A stretch of 48,888 nucleotides of DNA from Rickettsiales bacterium (lineage in GTDB: Bacteria > Pseudomonadota > Alphaproteobacteria > Rickettsiales > Rickettsiaceae): positions 1-48,888 of the forward strand of contig CANGIW010000004.1 in NCBI GenBank assembly GCA_947454145.1. Reading direction: 5' to 3'. The position numbers were made by a program, and so were the translations under genes. Positions 10,372 through 18,671 of the stretch are shown here, piece after piece. Under the pieces are notes generated by a model, which was given only the letters and a program-made list of their open reading frames with translations, was not told the origin of the DNA and made no database searches. How positions within the stretch are numbered: the first letter of the stretch is position 1; every line of letters starts with the position of its first letter.

Positions 10372-11142
10372 TTAAGAGTCTATGAATGGTTCGCCACGAA
10401 AATTTACAGCATTATTAAATTTTTCAATGCAAGTTTTTATAGTTTTATCACACCCTGCGGTCAAATAGGCTTCTAAATTATCTGAACTTTCATAATAAAG
10501 AATTTTAGCATCAAGTTCTATAACATTCAATTGATGTTTAATTATTTTAGCTTTAAAATTTATAGACTTTATTACAATTTCTCCAAAATTATAATAACCA
10601 TTAGACCTTTTAGTATTACTATGAAATTTAACTATGTTATTTTTTATAGTGATTATATTCACTTTATCTGTATATTGGTATTCGTAACATTTACATCTTT
10701 TATCGGCAAAATTAGCTCTACAATTTCTGGAATAAAATTCATTTACACTAATATTAGCAAGTTTGGCTATTTTTGATTTTAAAATTAAAGTAAATCTTGT
10801 TTCATCATGAATAATTTTATAGCAAAAATAATCAACAAATTCGTGAATTTTATCTCCTAGCACAACAGATATATTAATGTTTTTTTGCATTATATCTTGA
10901 GCCTTTGTTATACCGTTTGGTTCAAAAACACCAATTATTTCAACATAATTTGCTAAAATATTTTCACTAAACTGAACATCCTTTATTTCAAGTGCACTAT
11001 ATGGCAAATATATTTTATCTTTTAAGTATATTTGCCTAGCACTATTTGTAATATATAAATTCCATCCTCTATCATCATAGATATTAAATATTAGTATTAA
11101 TTGCTTAGAATTTTGTAATTCATTAACAAATTCTTCACTCAT
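10372..11142 (-). CDS. GTA gp13-like tail protein (DUF2163 family)
   Basis: Corresponds to Rhodobacter GTA gp13, a hub/distal tail component. The 256-residue product carries an N-terminal DUF2163 region and the characteristic cysteine-rich C-terminal part: YSRNCRANFADKRCKCYEY in the middle, and AGCDKTIKTCIEKFNNAVNFRGEPFI at the end in two adjoining pieces, a hallmark of this family. I chose ATG 11142, which overlaps the gp12-like stop by eight bases; a start at 11157 is possible but would add five residues inside the upstream gene. The gene is intact. The next RcGTA gene in order, gp14 (cell-wall peptidase), is absent here. Confidence 0.88.
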   Translation of the reverse strand: MSEEFVNELQNSKQLILIFNIYDDRGWNLYITNSARQIYLKDKIYLPYSALEIKDVQFSENILANYVEIIGVFEPNGITKAQDIMQKNINISVVLGDKIHEFVDYFCYKIIHDETRFTLILKSKIAKLANISVNEFYSRNCRANFADKRCKCYEYQYTDKVNIITIKNNIVKFHSNTKRSNGYYNFGEIVIKSINFKAKIIKHQLNVIELDAKILYYESSDNLEAYLTAGCDKTIKTCIEKFNNAVNFRGEPFIDS

Positions 11143-11731
11143 CACAAACCTCAACAATTTGAAGATTATCTATTAATACCGTACCGTCATCATTATATTT
11201 GTAATCAAAATAATCATGACAAAATCTTGTGTTAACATCATATTCAAAGCTTGCTGTTAATCTTTGTTGAGCTTCTAGTGGTTCAGTTAAAATTATAAAA
11301 CCATTAGAGTAATGCCAATTTAATAAAAGAGCCTGATCGTCAATAAAAATTTGTATGCTATTTTCAATCGCTTTAGTTATTTTTCTAAAGCAGCTAAATC
11401 CTTCATTGTTGTAAGACTTTATTAAAGCAAATTTTTTAAAGCTATTGTTAGCATGTAGAAGCTGATTTTCAACCTTAAAATCAGAATAATCTTTAAATCT
11501 AAAGCTATATTTCATACCATATCTTGCTCTAAAAAAACTATTTAACTGATAAAATTTCTTTGTACTCAATAAACAATTTTTTACTACATATTTATGTATG
11601 GCAAAATCTCTTTCACATAATCTCAATTCTCTTGCGGAATTTGTAGTTGCAATTTTTGTAAAAAAATGAGGCCCACCACTAGCATGTATCGATATAAAAT
11701 CTGGTAACCTTACATTATGATAATTGGTCAT
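11135..11731 (-). CDS. GTA gp12-like tail protein (DUF2460)
   Basis: The N-terminus (NVRLPDFISIHASGGPHF, then RARYGMKYSFRFKDYSDFK near residues 68-87) matches the DUF2460/TIGR02217 family, the GTA gp12 distal tail protein. Length is 198 residues, close to the usual 200-210. The start overlaps the gp8-like stop as ATGA and the stop overlaps the gp13-like start, so the three are translationally coupled. In RcGTA, gp9 (major tail), gp10 and gp11 (tape measure) lie between gp8 and gp12; here nothing does. Confidence 0.9.
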   Translation of the reverse strand: MTNYHNVRLPDFISIHASGGPHFFTKIATTNSARELRLCERDFAIHKYVVKNCLLSTKKFYQLNSFFRARYGMKYSFRFKDYSDFKVENQLLHANNSFKKFALIKSYNNEGFSCFRKITKAIENSIQIFIDDQALLLNWHYSNGFIILTEPLEAQQRLTASFEYDVNTRFCHDYFDYKYNDDGTVLIDNLQIVEVCDE

Positions 11732-12141
11732 AATATCTTCTCCTGCAGAATAAGCTGAAATTTGCTAGATATTTTATCAATTAAAAAATCTTTACTAACT
11801 TCAAAAGTTAAATTATTACCCCCAGAAAAAATTATGTCTAATGTTTCAAAAACATGGCTAATTTTTATAATTTCTTCTAAAATTATATTAAATATATTAG
11901 CCGGAATAATAATTGAATTATTTTTATTTCTAAATAAATTAAACTCCATTTCTATTTGATACTGAAAAACTTCATGCAACTTTATTACATTTAAGTTATT
12001 ACAACTTATTGTAATAAATGGATATTTAGCTTGCTGTGGAACTTTAATATATATAGGGCAATTATTATTTTGTAATTTTTGACTTCTACTCAAAGCCCCA
12101 TATAAATTTTGGTGAAATTCTTCTATTTTTTCAAAATTCAT
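11728..12141 (-). CDS. GTA gp8-like tail terminator (DUF3168 type)
   Basis: A 137-residue protein with the DUF3168 pattern: an N-terminal helix, then IYIKVPQQAKYPFITISC near residues 30-47 and a beta-rich region. Order in the operon (after connector and head closure) matches RcGTA gp8, which caps the tail tube. Sequence has diverged strongly, so the call leans on gene order as well as the motif. It ends in a four-base ATGA overlap with the gp12-like gene. Confidence 0.72.
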   Translation of the reverse strand: MNFEKIEEFHQNLYGALSRSQKLQNNNCPIYIKVPQQAKYPFITISCNNLNVIKLHEVFQYQIEMEFNLFRNKNNSIIIPANIFNIILEEIIKISHVFETLDIIFSGGNNLTFEVSKDFLIDKISSKFQLILQEKIL

Positions 12142-12173
12142 AAATTTTATACATCAATCTTAAACTGTTTTAC

Positions 12174-12494
12174 CTATATTTGTTTTGCTATAAGCTTTAA
12201 AAATCTGTTATCTTGATTTTCATTTACTATTTTTTCTATGCTAAATAATTCTTCTCTAAATACTATATGCATACCAATTTTTATGTTTTTTAAATATCTG
12301 ATAGTAAAAATAAAATAGCTTGCAATAATTATATGTCCAAAATTACTATTTTCGCTATTATGGACGCTTTTTTCATTAATATGCTCTAAACTTCCAAAGG
12401 TGGTATATTGTTTTTGCCAATCTTGCTTATCATTGGAATTAGAACAATTAGAAAAAATATCAATTTCATGTTTTAAGTTTATTTTTTTTTTCAT
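12174..12494 (-). CDS. GTA gp7-like head-closure protein
   Basis: A 106-residue protein whose pattern fits phage head-tail joining proteins (SPP1 gp16 type): a DWQKQYTTFGSL segment near residues 24-35, then SYFIFTIRYLKNIKIGMHIV in the centre and FSIEKIVNENQDNRFLKLIAKQ at the end. It follows the connector gene by two bases and precedes gp8-like, the same place as RcGTA gp7. It would seal the head-tail junction. Confidence 0.72.
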   Translation of the reverse strand: MKKKINLKHEIDIFSNCSNSNDKQDWQKQYTTFGSLEHINEKSVHNSENSNFGHIIIASYFIFTIRYLKNIKIGMHIVFREELFSIEKIVNENQDNRFLKLIAKQI

Positions 12495-12496
12495 TT

Positions 12497-13021
12497 TTAT
12501 AATAATATTCTTCTGTATGGATGATAAAATTGATGCAAATAATTTAATATTGAATTGTTAGACTTTTTTTCATATAAATACTCAATATGAATTAAAATAC
12601 CTTGATGAATATCCACATTGCTATTTATAATATTTTTAGTTTGATAACAAATTTCTACTTCTTTATATTTTTTTGAAGAATTTAGTTCTACAAGATTTTT
12701 TTCTTGGAAAAAGTTAAAAGAATCTTCAAACATTATCTTATTTTCCTTATCATTCAAAATATATAAAACTGATAAAATATTGTCTGCATACATTATCGGT
12801 AGTCTAATTTTTGATTTATATTCTTCTTTTAAAAAATTAACTTTAACATTTTTAACCGTTATTGAGTAACGCAGAAATGATTCTGCGTTACTAATAGCTA
12901 TTTGGCAAAGCTTTTGTAATAATTCGTCATCATAATCATAGCTAATGCGTAAATATGCTTTTAAAATTTTAAAATCCAATGAATGTGAGTGCTCCTTAGT
13001 GACTTCATATTTCATATTCAT
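12497..13021 (-). CDS. GTA gp6-like head-tail connector
   Basis: A 174-residue protein with the HK97 gp6-like connector motif: LKAYLRISYDYDDELLQKL, then CQIAISNAESFLRYSI (residues about 20-55). In RcGTA, gp6 forms the adaptor ring below the portal. It shares one base with the capsid gene stop and is followed two bases later by the gp7-like gene, so it is part of one transcript. The C-terminal part (HQFYHPYRRILL) also matches the family. Confidence 0.82.
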   Translation of the reverse strand: MNMKYEVTKEHSHSLDFKILKAYLRISYDYDDELLQKLCQIAISNAESFLRYSITVKNVKVNFLKEEYKSKIRLPIMYADNILSVLYILNDKENKIMFEDSFNFFQEKNLVELNSSKKYKEVEICYQTKNIINSNVDIHQGILIHIEYLYEKKSNNSILNYLHQFYHPYRRILL

Positions 13022-14112
13022 CAGCCTTTTAATATACTCATAGCATTGAAATTAATTATATCTCCACCAACTCTTTTGGTAGCATAAAATTTTACGAAAG
13101 GTTTTTCTGTATATGGGTCTCTCATCACTCTAATTTGTTGACGATCTATTATAGTGTAAGAGGCTTTAAAGTCTGCTAACACAACATATTTACCAACTTT
13201 TTCATCATCAAGTTTTGGCATTTGATCACAACAAACTAATGGAATACCAAGTATTCTATCAAATTGTGGTCCCTTTTCTGACTGATTCCAGATAAATCTC
13301 CCATTATTATCTCTTAGATGCTGTATCTTTGATAAAGTATTTCTATGCATTAAAAAAGTAGCATTTGTTAAATATCTTTCACTCAAGCTATTTATTAATT
13401 TCAATAAATCCTCTATCTTAATATTTTTTTCTTCGTCGGCCTGAATATGAGTAATTTTATCTTCTTCATAAGTTAAAAATCCTTTTGGCATTATTATGCC
13501 GTCACCATGTAAAAAACTATGATTTTCTACATTACTAAAGCTATCGCTTATTTGACTGGTGAGCCAGTTATCAATATTTACTACAGCATCATCAAGAAGT
13601 CTTTGCGAAGCTTTAGGTTGTGCATATAATTCATGCGATAAAATTACTTTGCGTTCTAATTTAGCTGTATTTGTTTCTTTAATATCCTCAGATTTTTCTT
13701 GCACCCAACCACTAGTAAATTCTTCTTTTTGAACTATCATTTCTAAAGAATTGGAAGAAATATTTTGTACATTTGCAAGCTTTCTAATAACGCTAGTCGC
13801 ATTTAAAATGTCTATAATTTTTTTATTTATGTTAGGAAAAATAACTCCACCACCTTCTTCTTCCGAAGAAGTTAAAGCTTTTAATTCTATTTTATTGGTG
13901 ATACCTTTTCTAATATATTCACTAAAACCATAATCTGTGTTATCTTGTGAAAAAGATTCTGGTCTATGCAAATTTATCTGTAATTCATCTAATGCTTTTT
14001 CTAAATTATTCATTTTTTTACTATATATATTGCTAAAATTATCAATTTTATCAGCCAGTTCAAAAACTTTGTTAGGCACATTATCTTGTAAATTTATATC
14101 GTTATTACTCAT
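13021..14112 (-). CDS. GTA major capsid protein (HK97 fold, gp5)
   Basis: A 363-residue HK97-type capsid protein. Residues about 15-50 form a coiled-coil scaffold-like delta domain (NKVFELADKIDNFSNIYSKK). The mature part starts near the Ser-Ser-Glu-Glu-Glu-Gly-Gly-Gly segment (about residue 82) and has the family signatures WVQEKSEDI, ASQRLLDDAVVNIDNWL, FLHGDG, LMHRNTLSKI, GIPLVCCDQMP and the C-terminal FYATKRVGGDIINFNAMSILK. Processing by the gp4-like protease just upstream (ATGA overlap) is expected. Full length and no lesions suggest maintained function. Confidence 0.93.
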   Translation of the reverse strand: MSNNDINLQDNVPNKVFELADKIDNFSNIYSKKMNNLEKALDELQINLHRPESFSQDNTDYGFSEYIRKGITNKIELKALTSSEEEGGGVIFPNINKKIIDILNATSVIRKLANVQNISSNSLEMIVQKEEFTSGWVQEKSEDIKETNTAKLERKVILSHELYAQPKASQRLLDDAVVNIDNWLTSQISDSFSNVENHSFLHGDGIIMPKGFLTYEEDKITHIQADEEKNIKIEDLLKLINSLSERYLTNATFLMHRNTLSKIQHLRDNNGRFIWNQSEKGPQFDRILGIPLVCCDQMPKLDDEKVGKYVVLADFKASYTIIDRQQIRVMRDPYTEKPFVKFYATKRVGGDIINFNAMSILKG

Positions 14113-14651
14113 ATATATTGTTTTATTAATTGTTCTGTTAATTTACTAATGTTCTTGTTTGAAATTTCTAGGCGCAAATCTATATTTGGTGGATCACAGA
14201 AGCTTTTGGTAATAAAACCTATTTGAGCCTTAGAATTAGCAGGAAATGTAACTATACTAATTTCGAATAAAGTTAAAGAAAGAATTTCTCTTTCTCCTTT
14301 ATCGTTATACCGAGTTTTATTGGCTTTAAAACCTATACTTAAACCATTTAATGCCCCTTGCTTAATTAACGCAATAGCCTGGTTAGCAATAGGTATAACA
14401 GCATTAAACTCTGCTTCTACATAAAGCCCGTAATAATCCTGCTGTACTTTTTTAATTATACCGATAGGCTTATAGGGGTTATGTTGCCAAAGAAACTTTA
14501 TATCCTTTGCTTTTTCTGAAATAGATTGCCCAAATGCACCAGCCAAAATAATATCCCCCTGTGCATCCTTATTATTAAAAACACTGGCATAGCCTGCGAT
14601 AAGAGAAGAAGTTTTTGGGGATTTAATTTCAATTTTGTTAATAGCTGGCAT
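14109..14651 (-). CDS. GTA prohead protease (HK97/U35 family, gp4)
   Basis: A 180-residue serine protease that cleaves the capsid delta domain during head maturation. Signatures are IAGYASVFNNKDAQGDII (residues 18-35), FLWQH with the catalytic His57, GALNGLSIGF with the catalytic Ser105, and LFEISIVTFPAN near 128. It is the first gene of the operon running 14651 to 9812 and overlaps the capsid gene by four bases. A 109-bp gap separates it from the divergent methyltransferase and should hold the operon promoter. Confidence 0.93.
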   Translation of the reverse strand: MPAINKIEIKSPKTSSLIAGYASVFNNKDAQGDIILAGAFGQSISEKAKDIKFLWQHNPYKPIGIIKKVQQDYYGLYVEAEFNAVIPIANQAIALIKQGALNGLSIGFKANKTRYNDKGEREILSLTLFEISIVTFPANSKAQIGFITKSFCDPPNIDLRLEISNKNISKLTEQLIKQYI

Positions 14652-14760
14652 AAATTTATTTTTACTTAATAGTGGAAAATGCTAAAGATTTTGGTATACA
14701 GCTCTGTTAATTAAGCTATATGTTTATAGATATATATTAAAAATTTAGTCTCACTAATAT
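14652..14760. promoter_or_regulatory. Divergent promoter region: GTA head operon and methyltransferase
   Basis: A 109-bp AT-rich gap between the two diverging starts, and the only place for the promoter of the GTA gp4-gp13 operon apart from read-through. The methyltransferase ATG has no obvious purine-rich ribosome site. I see no convincing CtrA box here. Confidence 0.4.
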
Positions 14761-15534
14761 ATGGAACAACTATTTGATAGAAATATTTTAAAATATGGAA
14801 GAGACTTTGCCGCTAGCAATTTGACCTCTGGATCTTTTGATAAATTATTTTTAGAATCAGCAACTATTTTAGAAGAAACTTTAGCCTTTCTTCCTAAAGA
14901 AATAGATAATATTTTAGAGTTAGGTGCACGTGTTGGTATATTTACCAAAGTACTGTCGTCTCATTATCCCAGTAGTTCTTTAGAAATTACTGATATCTCT
15001 GAAAATATGTTGCTTTATAACAATTCTTTGAATAAATTATGCTGTGATGAAGAAAAATATATGCATTTTTCTTTAGAAAGATATGATCTAATTGCTTCTA
15101 GTCTTAACTTACATTGGATTAATAATTTACCTGAATTTTTATTTAAGATTCGTCATATGCTTAACCAAAAAGGTTGTTTTATAGCTACTTTATTTGGTGA
15201 AAATACCTTATCGAAAACACAAAAATTACTGATAAAGGCAGAAAGTAATATTTCATCTTTCTGCAATATTCGTATTTCACCTTTTATTAAGGCAAATTCT
15301 TTAGCCCAACTATTATTAGATATAGGATTTAAAAATGTTGTGGTAGACTTAAATCATTTTGAAATTCCTGTATGCAAATTATCAGATCTTAGTGATTATT
15401 TGCGTAATATAGGGGAGAGCAATATTATGCAAACTCGCTACAAGCCCATCTTTTCTAATATTTACAAACTATTTAAAACACTGAGTATCGAAAATGATCA
15501 GTACACTATCTTAAATATTATTGCAAAAGTTTAA
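14761..15534 (+). CDS. SAM-dependent methyltransferase, NDUFAF5-like
   Basis: A 257-residue class I methyltransferase. The N-terminus (MEQLFDRNILKYGRDFAA) and the motif SSLNLHWINNLPEFL near residues 114-128 are typical of the NDUFAF5/BioC-like group found in alphaproteobacteria and mitochondria, where NDUFAF5 modifies an arginine of a respiratory complex I subunit. Motif I is ILELGARVGIFTKVL (about residues 57-71), in which the usual GxGxG is partly degenerate. BioC is the alternative, but no bio genes are nearby. The gene is single, convergent with a small acidic ORF. Confidence 0.75.
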   Translation: MEQLFDRNILKYGRDFAASNLTSGSFDKLFLESATILEETLAFLPKEIDNILELGARVGIFTKVLSSHYPSSSLEITDISENMLLYNNSLNKLCCDEEKYMHFSLERYDLIASSLNLHWINNLPEFLFKIRHMLNQKGCFIATLFGENTLSKTQKLLIKAESNISSFCNIRISPFIKANSLAQLLLDIGFKNVVVDLNHFEIPVCKLSDLSDYLRNIGESNIMQTRYKPIFSNIYKLFKTLSIENDQYTILNIIAKV

Positions 15535-15572
15535 TTGCGTTTTGAAGTATTATGTTCTTTTTGTAAGAAAAC

Positions 15573-15600
15573 TAAACATCAAAAATACATTCGATGTTTA
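15573..15600. terminator. 8-bp inverted repeat between convergent genes
   Basis: TAAACATC (15573-15580) and GATGTTTA (15593-15600) form a perfect short stem between the stop codons of the convergent methyltransferase and acidic protein genes. It may be a weak two-way terminator. Confidence 0.35.
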
Positions 15601-15625
15601 AATAAGACTATAATTTCTAAACTTA

Positions 15626-15955
15626 CTAGTCGTCGAATAAGGGCTTTATGTCTTCTGAGATTATCAGATCTTTCTCTTCATCATTATCATTAAGCATAAA
15701 AACCCTATTTGCTTTATTAGTCTCTTCGTCACTATCGCTTGATACCTTATCCTCCACATATATAAGCTCATACGAATCTTGCTGATCAGAAATATCTTCA
15801 GCTTTAGCTTCCTCACATCCATCGTTTACGCAATTATTAGAAACTTGGATGCCAACTTCAATTAAGGATTCTGCATTTTTGTTGCCATTACTTTGTAAAT
15901 TTTTATCCCAAACTTCTTCCTTAATTGAAGAATATGATTCAATAACTTTTTGCAT
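15626..15955 (-). CDS. Small acidic protein of unknown function
   Basis: 109 residues, rich in Asp and Glu (runs such as VSSDSDEETNKA and LNDNDEEKDLIISEDI), with three cysteines, no signal peptide and no membrane helix. It ends IKPLFDD. I do not recognise a family. The frame is intact and codon use is like its neighbours, so it is probably a real gene. Acidic, disordered small proteins can be secreted effectors or DNA-mimic/regulatory proteins, but nothing here decides. Confidence 0.5.
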   Translation of the reverse strand: MQKVIESYSSIKEEVWDKNLQSNGNKNAESLIEVGIQVSNNCVNDGCEEAKAEDISDQQDSYELIYVEDKVSSDSDEETNKANRVFMLNDNDEEKDLIISEDIKPLFDD

Positions 15956-16302
15956 TCTGTCTCCATTTATACCTTATTTATAATTCACTTAAAGCCAACC
16001 TTTAGTTTTTATTGGTATGCAAGTTTTAGTACTTAAGGGTACTATTTTTAGATAGTATCTCAGAATCTCCTAATTCTTTATTAAAGGTTGTGTTATTTTG
16101 CTTTATAAGCACTCCTTGATTGTAAGATTAGATAAAATTCTCTTTTGCTATATACTACGAATATCTTTTTAAGGTAAATTATCAAGATATAGCTATAGAC
16201 TTATGCAAAATTCGTGCTACAATAGTATGTAATTTGATAAATATAGCTACTTAACTAAGATAGTTTTTAATATTTTCAACTACTAAACTTTTCAACATAT
16301 AA
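15956..16302. other. Intergenic region upstream of the initiator tRNA
   Basis: About 350 bp without a coding frame. It should contain the start of the acidic gene on the left and the tRNA promoter on the right. TTGATA near 16235 followed by AT-rich hexamers is a possible promoter. Nothing else stands out. Confidence 0.4.
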
Positions 16303-16379
16303 TGCGGGGTGGAGCAGTCTGGTAGCTCGGCAGGCTCATAATCTGAAGGTCGTAGGTTCAAATCCTACCCCCGCAACCA
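16303..16379 (+). tRNA. Initiator tRNA-fMet (anticodon CAT), CCA encoded
   Basis: A 77-base cloverleaf: acceptor strand TGCGGGG pairs with CCCCGCA, the D arm is GGAGCAGTCTGGTAGCTC, the anticodon loop CTCATAA has CAT at 16337-16339, and the T arm contains GGTTCAAATCC; the CCA is encoded at 16377-16379. The overall form (GGGGTGGAGCAG start, GCTCATAA loop) is that of bacterial initiator tRNA. Unusually, the anticodon stem does not have three consecutive G-C pairs: by standard numbering 29:41 is A-U, 30:40 is G-C and 31:39 is G-U. It lies 41 bases before mutL. Confidence 0.97.
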
Positions 16380-16420
16380 AAATTCCTAGCTAGGTATATA
16401 TAGCGTATAGGGTTAAATTC

Positions 16421-18268
16421 ATGAAAATAAAACGTTTATCAGACAATATAATTAATTTAATTGCAGCAGGTGAAGTAATAGAACGCCCGTCTTCTGTAAT
16501 AAAAGAACTTGTTGAAAATGCTATAGATGCAGGCGCTACTAAGCTAGATATTTGGCTGGAAGATGCTGGTAAAAATCTTATTGTTATTTCTGATAACGGC
16601 TCTGGAATGAATCGTGAAGATCTATTGCTTTCAGTAGACAGACATGCTACTTCAAAATTAAACTCTTCCGATTTGATAAATATTTTAAGTTTTGGTTTTC
16701 GTGGAGAGGCTTTGGCTTCAATAGCTTCAATAAGCAGACTAACAATTACAAGCTGTGATAATGATTCTTCTGCTGGGTGGAAACTCATTCTAAATAATGA
16801 TGGTAGCAAAAATATTTTGCCTTCAAGCCACCCTAAAGGTACAAAAATCGAAATCAGAGACTTGTTTTTTGCAACGCCTGCAAGATTAAAATTTTTAAAA
16901 TCAGATAAAATAGAATTAGCTTTTTGCCTAGATATAATTCGTAAATTAGCTATATCTTATCCTTCTATATCCTTTACCTGCTGGCATAATCAAAGACAAG
17001 CTTTAGAATTTAAAGCTCAAAATTGCCTTACAACTTATGATTCTTTGCATTCTAGAATATCTGAAGCTATTAGTTCAGAATTTATAGCCAATAGTATAGC
17101 TATCAATGATGAATATGATACTATTAAGATTAAGGGTTTTATAAGCTTACCTACTTTTCATAGAAATAGTTCTTCTGATCAATATTTTTTTGTAAACGGC
17201 CGCCCTATAAAAGATAAGTTATTATCTATAGTTACAAAAATTGCCTACCAAGATTTTATTGTCTCTAGACGTTATCCGGCTCTTGCCTTAATGCTTGAAG
17301 TTGACCCTTATTTGATTGATGTCAACGTACATCCTTGTAAAACCGAAATAAGATTTAGAGATGAGGGTGAATTACGTAAGAATTTGTTATCTAGCTTTCA
17401 TAAGGCTCTTTGTAATGTAGGACATAAAGCTGCTGACATGTCTCAACAACTTCAAAGTTATGCTAAAATTAATACAGGAAATATAAATTCTGCTATTAAT
17501 TATGGCTATAATAATTCTGCTTTTTCTTATAATAATTCGAATAGAAATAATCAAAATTTGGCTACAAATAATTTACAGGATAAACCTACCAATAATTATC
17601 AATCTTCTTTATTTTCAATAACTAATGCACCAGAGCCACTCAAAGCAAGTTATGAAAATAACGCCATTTCTTTAGAACAAAAATCTTATCCTTTAGGAGC
17701 TTCTTGCGCTCAACTTCATAAAACTTATATAATAAGTCAAACAAAAGATTCGATTATAATTACAGATCAGCATGCTGCTCATGAAAGAATAATATATGAG
17801 AAATTAAAAGACGAATTAAAACAAGGAAAGATAATTACACAAGGATTATTAGTGCCTATAATTGTAAAAATTAACGATCCTTTGCGTTTAGCATGTTTAG
17901 AAAAGCATCTAGATCATTTACAAAAATTGGGATTAACTTTCAAAATTATCAGTTACCATTCTGCAGCACTTTTAAGTGTTCCTAAATTATTCACTGATAG
18001 TAACATGGAACAACTAGTAAATGATTTACTCGATGACTTAGTTAATTCAGACTCAGCCAATGCTAGTATTAAACTAACGGAAAAAATCGTAGAAACTTTT
18101 GCTTGTCATAATTCAATTAGAGCTGGTCGTGAGTTAAACATTAGCCAAATGAATGATGTATTAAGAGCTATGGAAAATACCCCTCATGCTGGTCAATGTA
18201 ATCATGGCCGCCCTACTTATGTTGAAATCAAATTAAAAGATATTGAAAAATTATTTGGAAGAAGATAA
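16421..18268 (+). CDS. mutL: DNA mismatch repair protein MutL
   Basis: MutL couples mismatch recognition by MutS to strand incision. The 615-residue product has the GHKL ATPase motifs: VIKELVENAIDAGA (about residues 26-39), ISDNGSGM (about 57-64), and FGFRGEALASIASIS (about 90-104). A low-complexity Asn/Ser/Tyr-rich linker covers about residues 345-400. The C-terminal domain has the metal-dependent endonuclease motif DQHAAHERIIYE from Asp449 and ends near HAGQCNHGRPTYVEI, so it is a nicking-type MutL, as in bacteria lacking MutH. mutS is not in the window. It follows the initiator tRNA directly. Confidence 0.97.
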   Translation: MKIKRLSDNIINLIAAGEVIERPSSVIKELVENAIDAGATKLDIWLEDAGKNLIVISDNGSGMNREDLLLSVDRHATSKLNSSDLINILSFGFRGEALASIASISRLTITSCDNDSSAGWKLILNNDGSKNILPSSHPKGTKIEIRDLFFATPARLKFLKSDKIELAFCLDIIRKLAISYPSISFTCWHNQRQALEFKAQNCLTTYDSLHSRISEAISSEFIANSIAINDEYDTIKIKGFISLPTFHRNSSSDQYFFVNGRPIKDKLLSIVTKIAYQDFIVSRRYPALALMLEVDPYLIDVNVHPCKTEIRFRDEGELRKNLLSSFHKALCNVGHKAADMSQQLQSYAKINTGNINSAINYGYNNSAFSYNNSNRNNQNLATNNLQDKPTNNYQSSLFSITNAPEPLKASYENNAISLEQKSYPLGASCAQLHKTYIISQTKDSIIITDQHAAHERIIYEKLKDELKQGKIITQGLLVPIIVKINDPLRLACLEKHLDHLQKLGLTFKIISYHSAALLSVPKLFTDSNMEQLVNDLLDDLVNSDSANASIKLTEKIVETFACHNSIRAGRELNISQMNDVLRAMENTPHAGQCNHGRPTYVEIKLKDIEKLFGRR

Positions 18269-18357
18269 TTTCGGTTGCTTTTTTATATTCAATCATTTTA
18301 TACCGCATTTTCTAATTTTTGCAGTGTTATTATCTTGTGCAATTATTGTATATTTTT

Positions 18358-18546
18358 TGTGGATAACTTAGGATTTTTGTTTTTTTCAGTTTTATACAAG
18401 GGCAATACAAAAGATTTCCACATGTGGATACACCATTGTTAATATTTATGTATAAAATCACTTAAGCCAATTCAAAAACTCATGCTCAATATATATACAT
18501 TCACCAAGTTATCTTGTTGATAAGCTGTGGATAACAATGTGGATAA
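18358..18546. other. oriC: DnaA-box cluster, candidate chromosomal replication origin
   Basis: Three perfect DnaA boxes (TGTGGATAA, the complement of TTATCCACA) lie at 18358-18366, 18526-18534 and 18538-18546, the last two exactly 12 bp apart and in the same direction. A fourth, one base off (TGTGGATAC, 18423-18431), sits in a 12-bp palindrome TCCACATGTGGA whose other arm reads ATTTCCACA. All are in a 403-bp AT-rich gap with no gene, between mutL and holA. A cluster of near-perfect boxes in an AT-rich gap is the usual sign of oriC. A dnaA gene is not nearby, which is common in this order. Confidence 0.55.
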
Positions 18547-18549
18547 GAT

Positions 18550-18630
18550 CTTGTACACATTTCCTCAGACCCTACTAAAACTACTATATAAAGAATATTA
18601 TTATATTATTATTGTTGGTTTGTGTACAAG
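18550..18630. repeat. 10-bp perfect inverted repeat flanking an AT-rich segment
   Basis: CTTGTACACA (18550-18559) and TGTGTACAAG (18621-18630) are perfect inverted copies 61 bases apart, immediately beside the DnaA boxes. The DNA between is AT-rich, with TTATTATATTATTATTG near 18598-18614. It could be a paired protein site or the edge of an unwinding element. Confidence 0.55.
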
Positions 18631-18671
18631 TAAAAGCTATACTATAAAAACATACCACTTAGTGTATTTTT

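Noticed and set aside
9812-14651. Interpretation as an active prophage
   Set aside because: No integrase, replication, repressor or attachment sites are seen, and the gene types and order match GTA genes. The term GTA-like is better supported.
14761-15534. Naming the methyltransferase bioC
   Set aside because: The HWINNLP motif and the lack of neighbouring biotin genes fit the NDUFAF5-like group better.
16380-18671. Further tRNA genes near the initiator tRNA
   Set aside because: No second T-arm motif of GGTTCNAATCC type with a matching cloverleaf was found here or elsewhere in the window.
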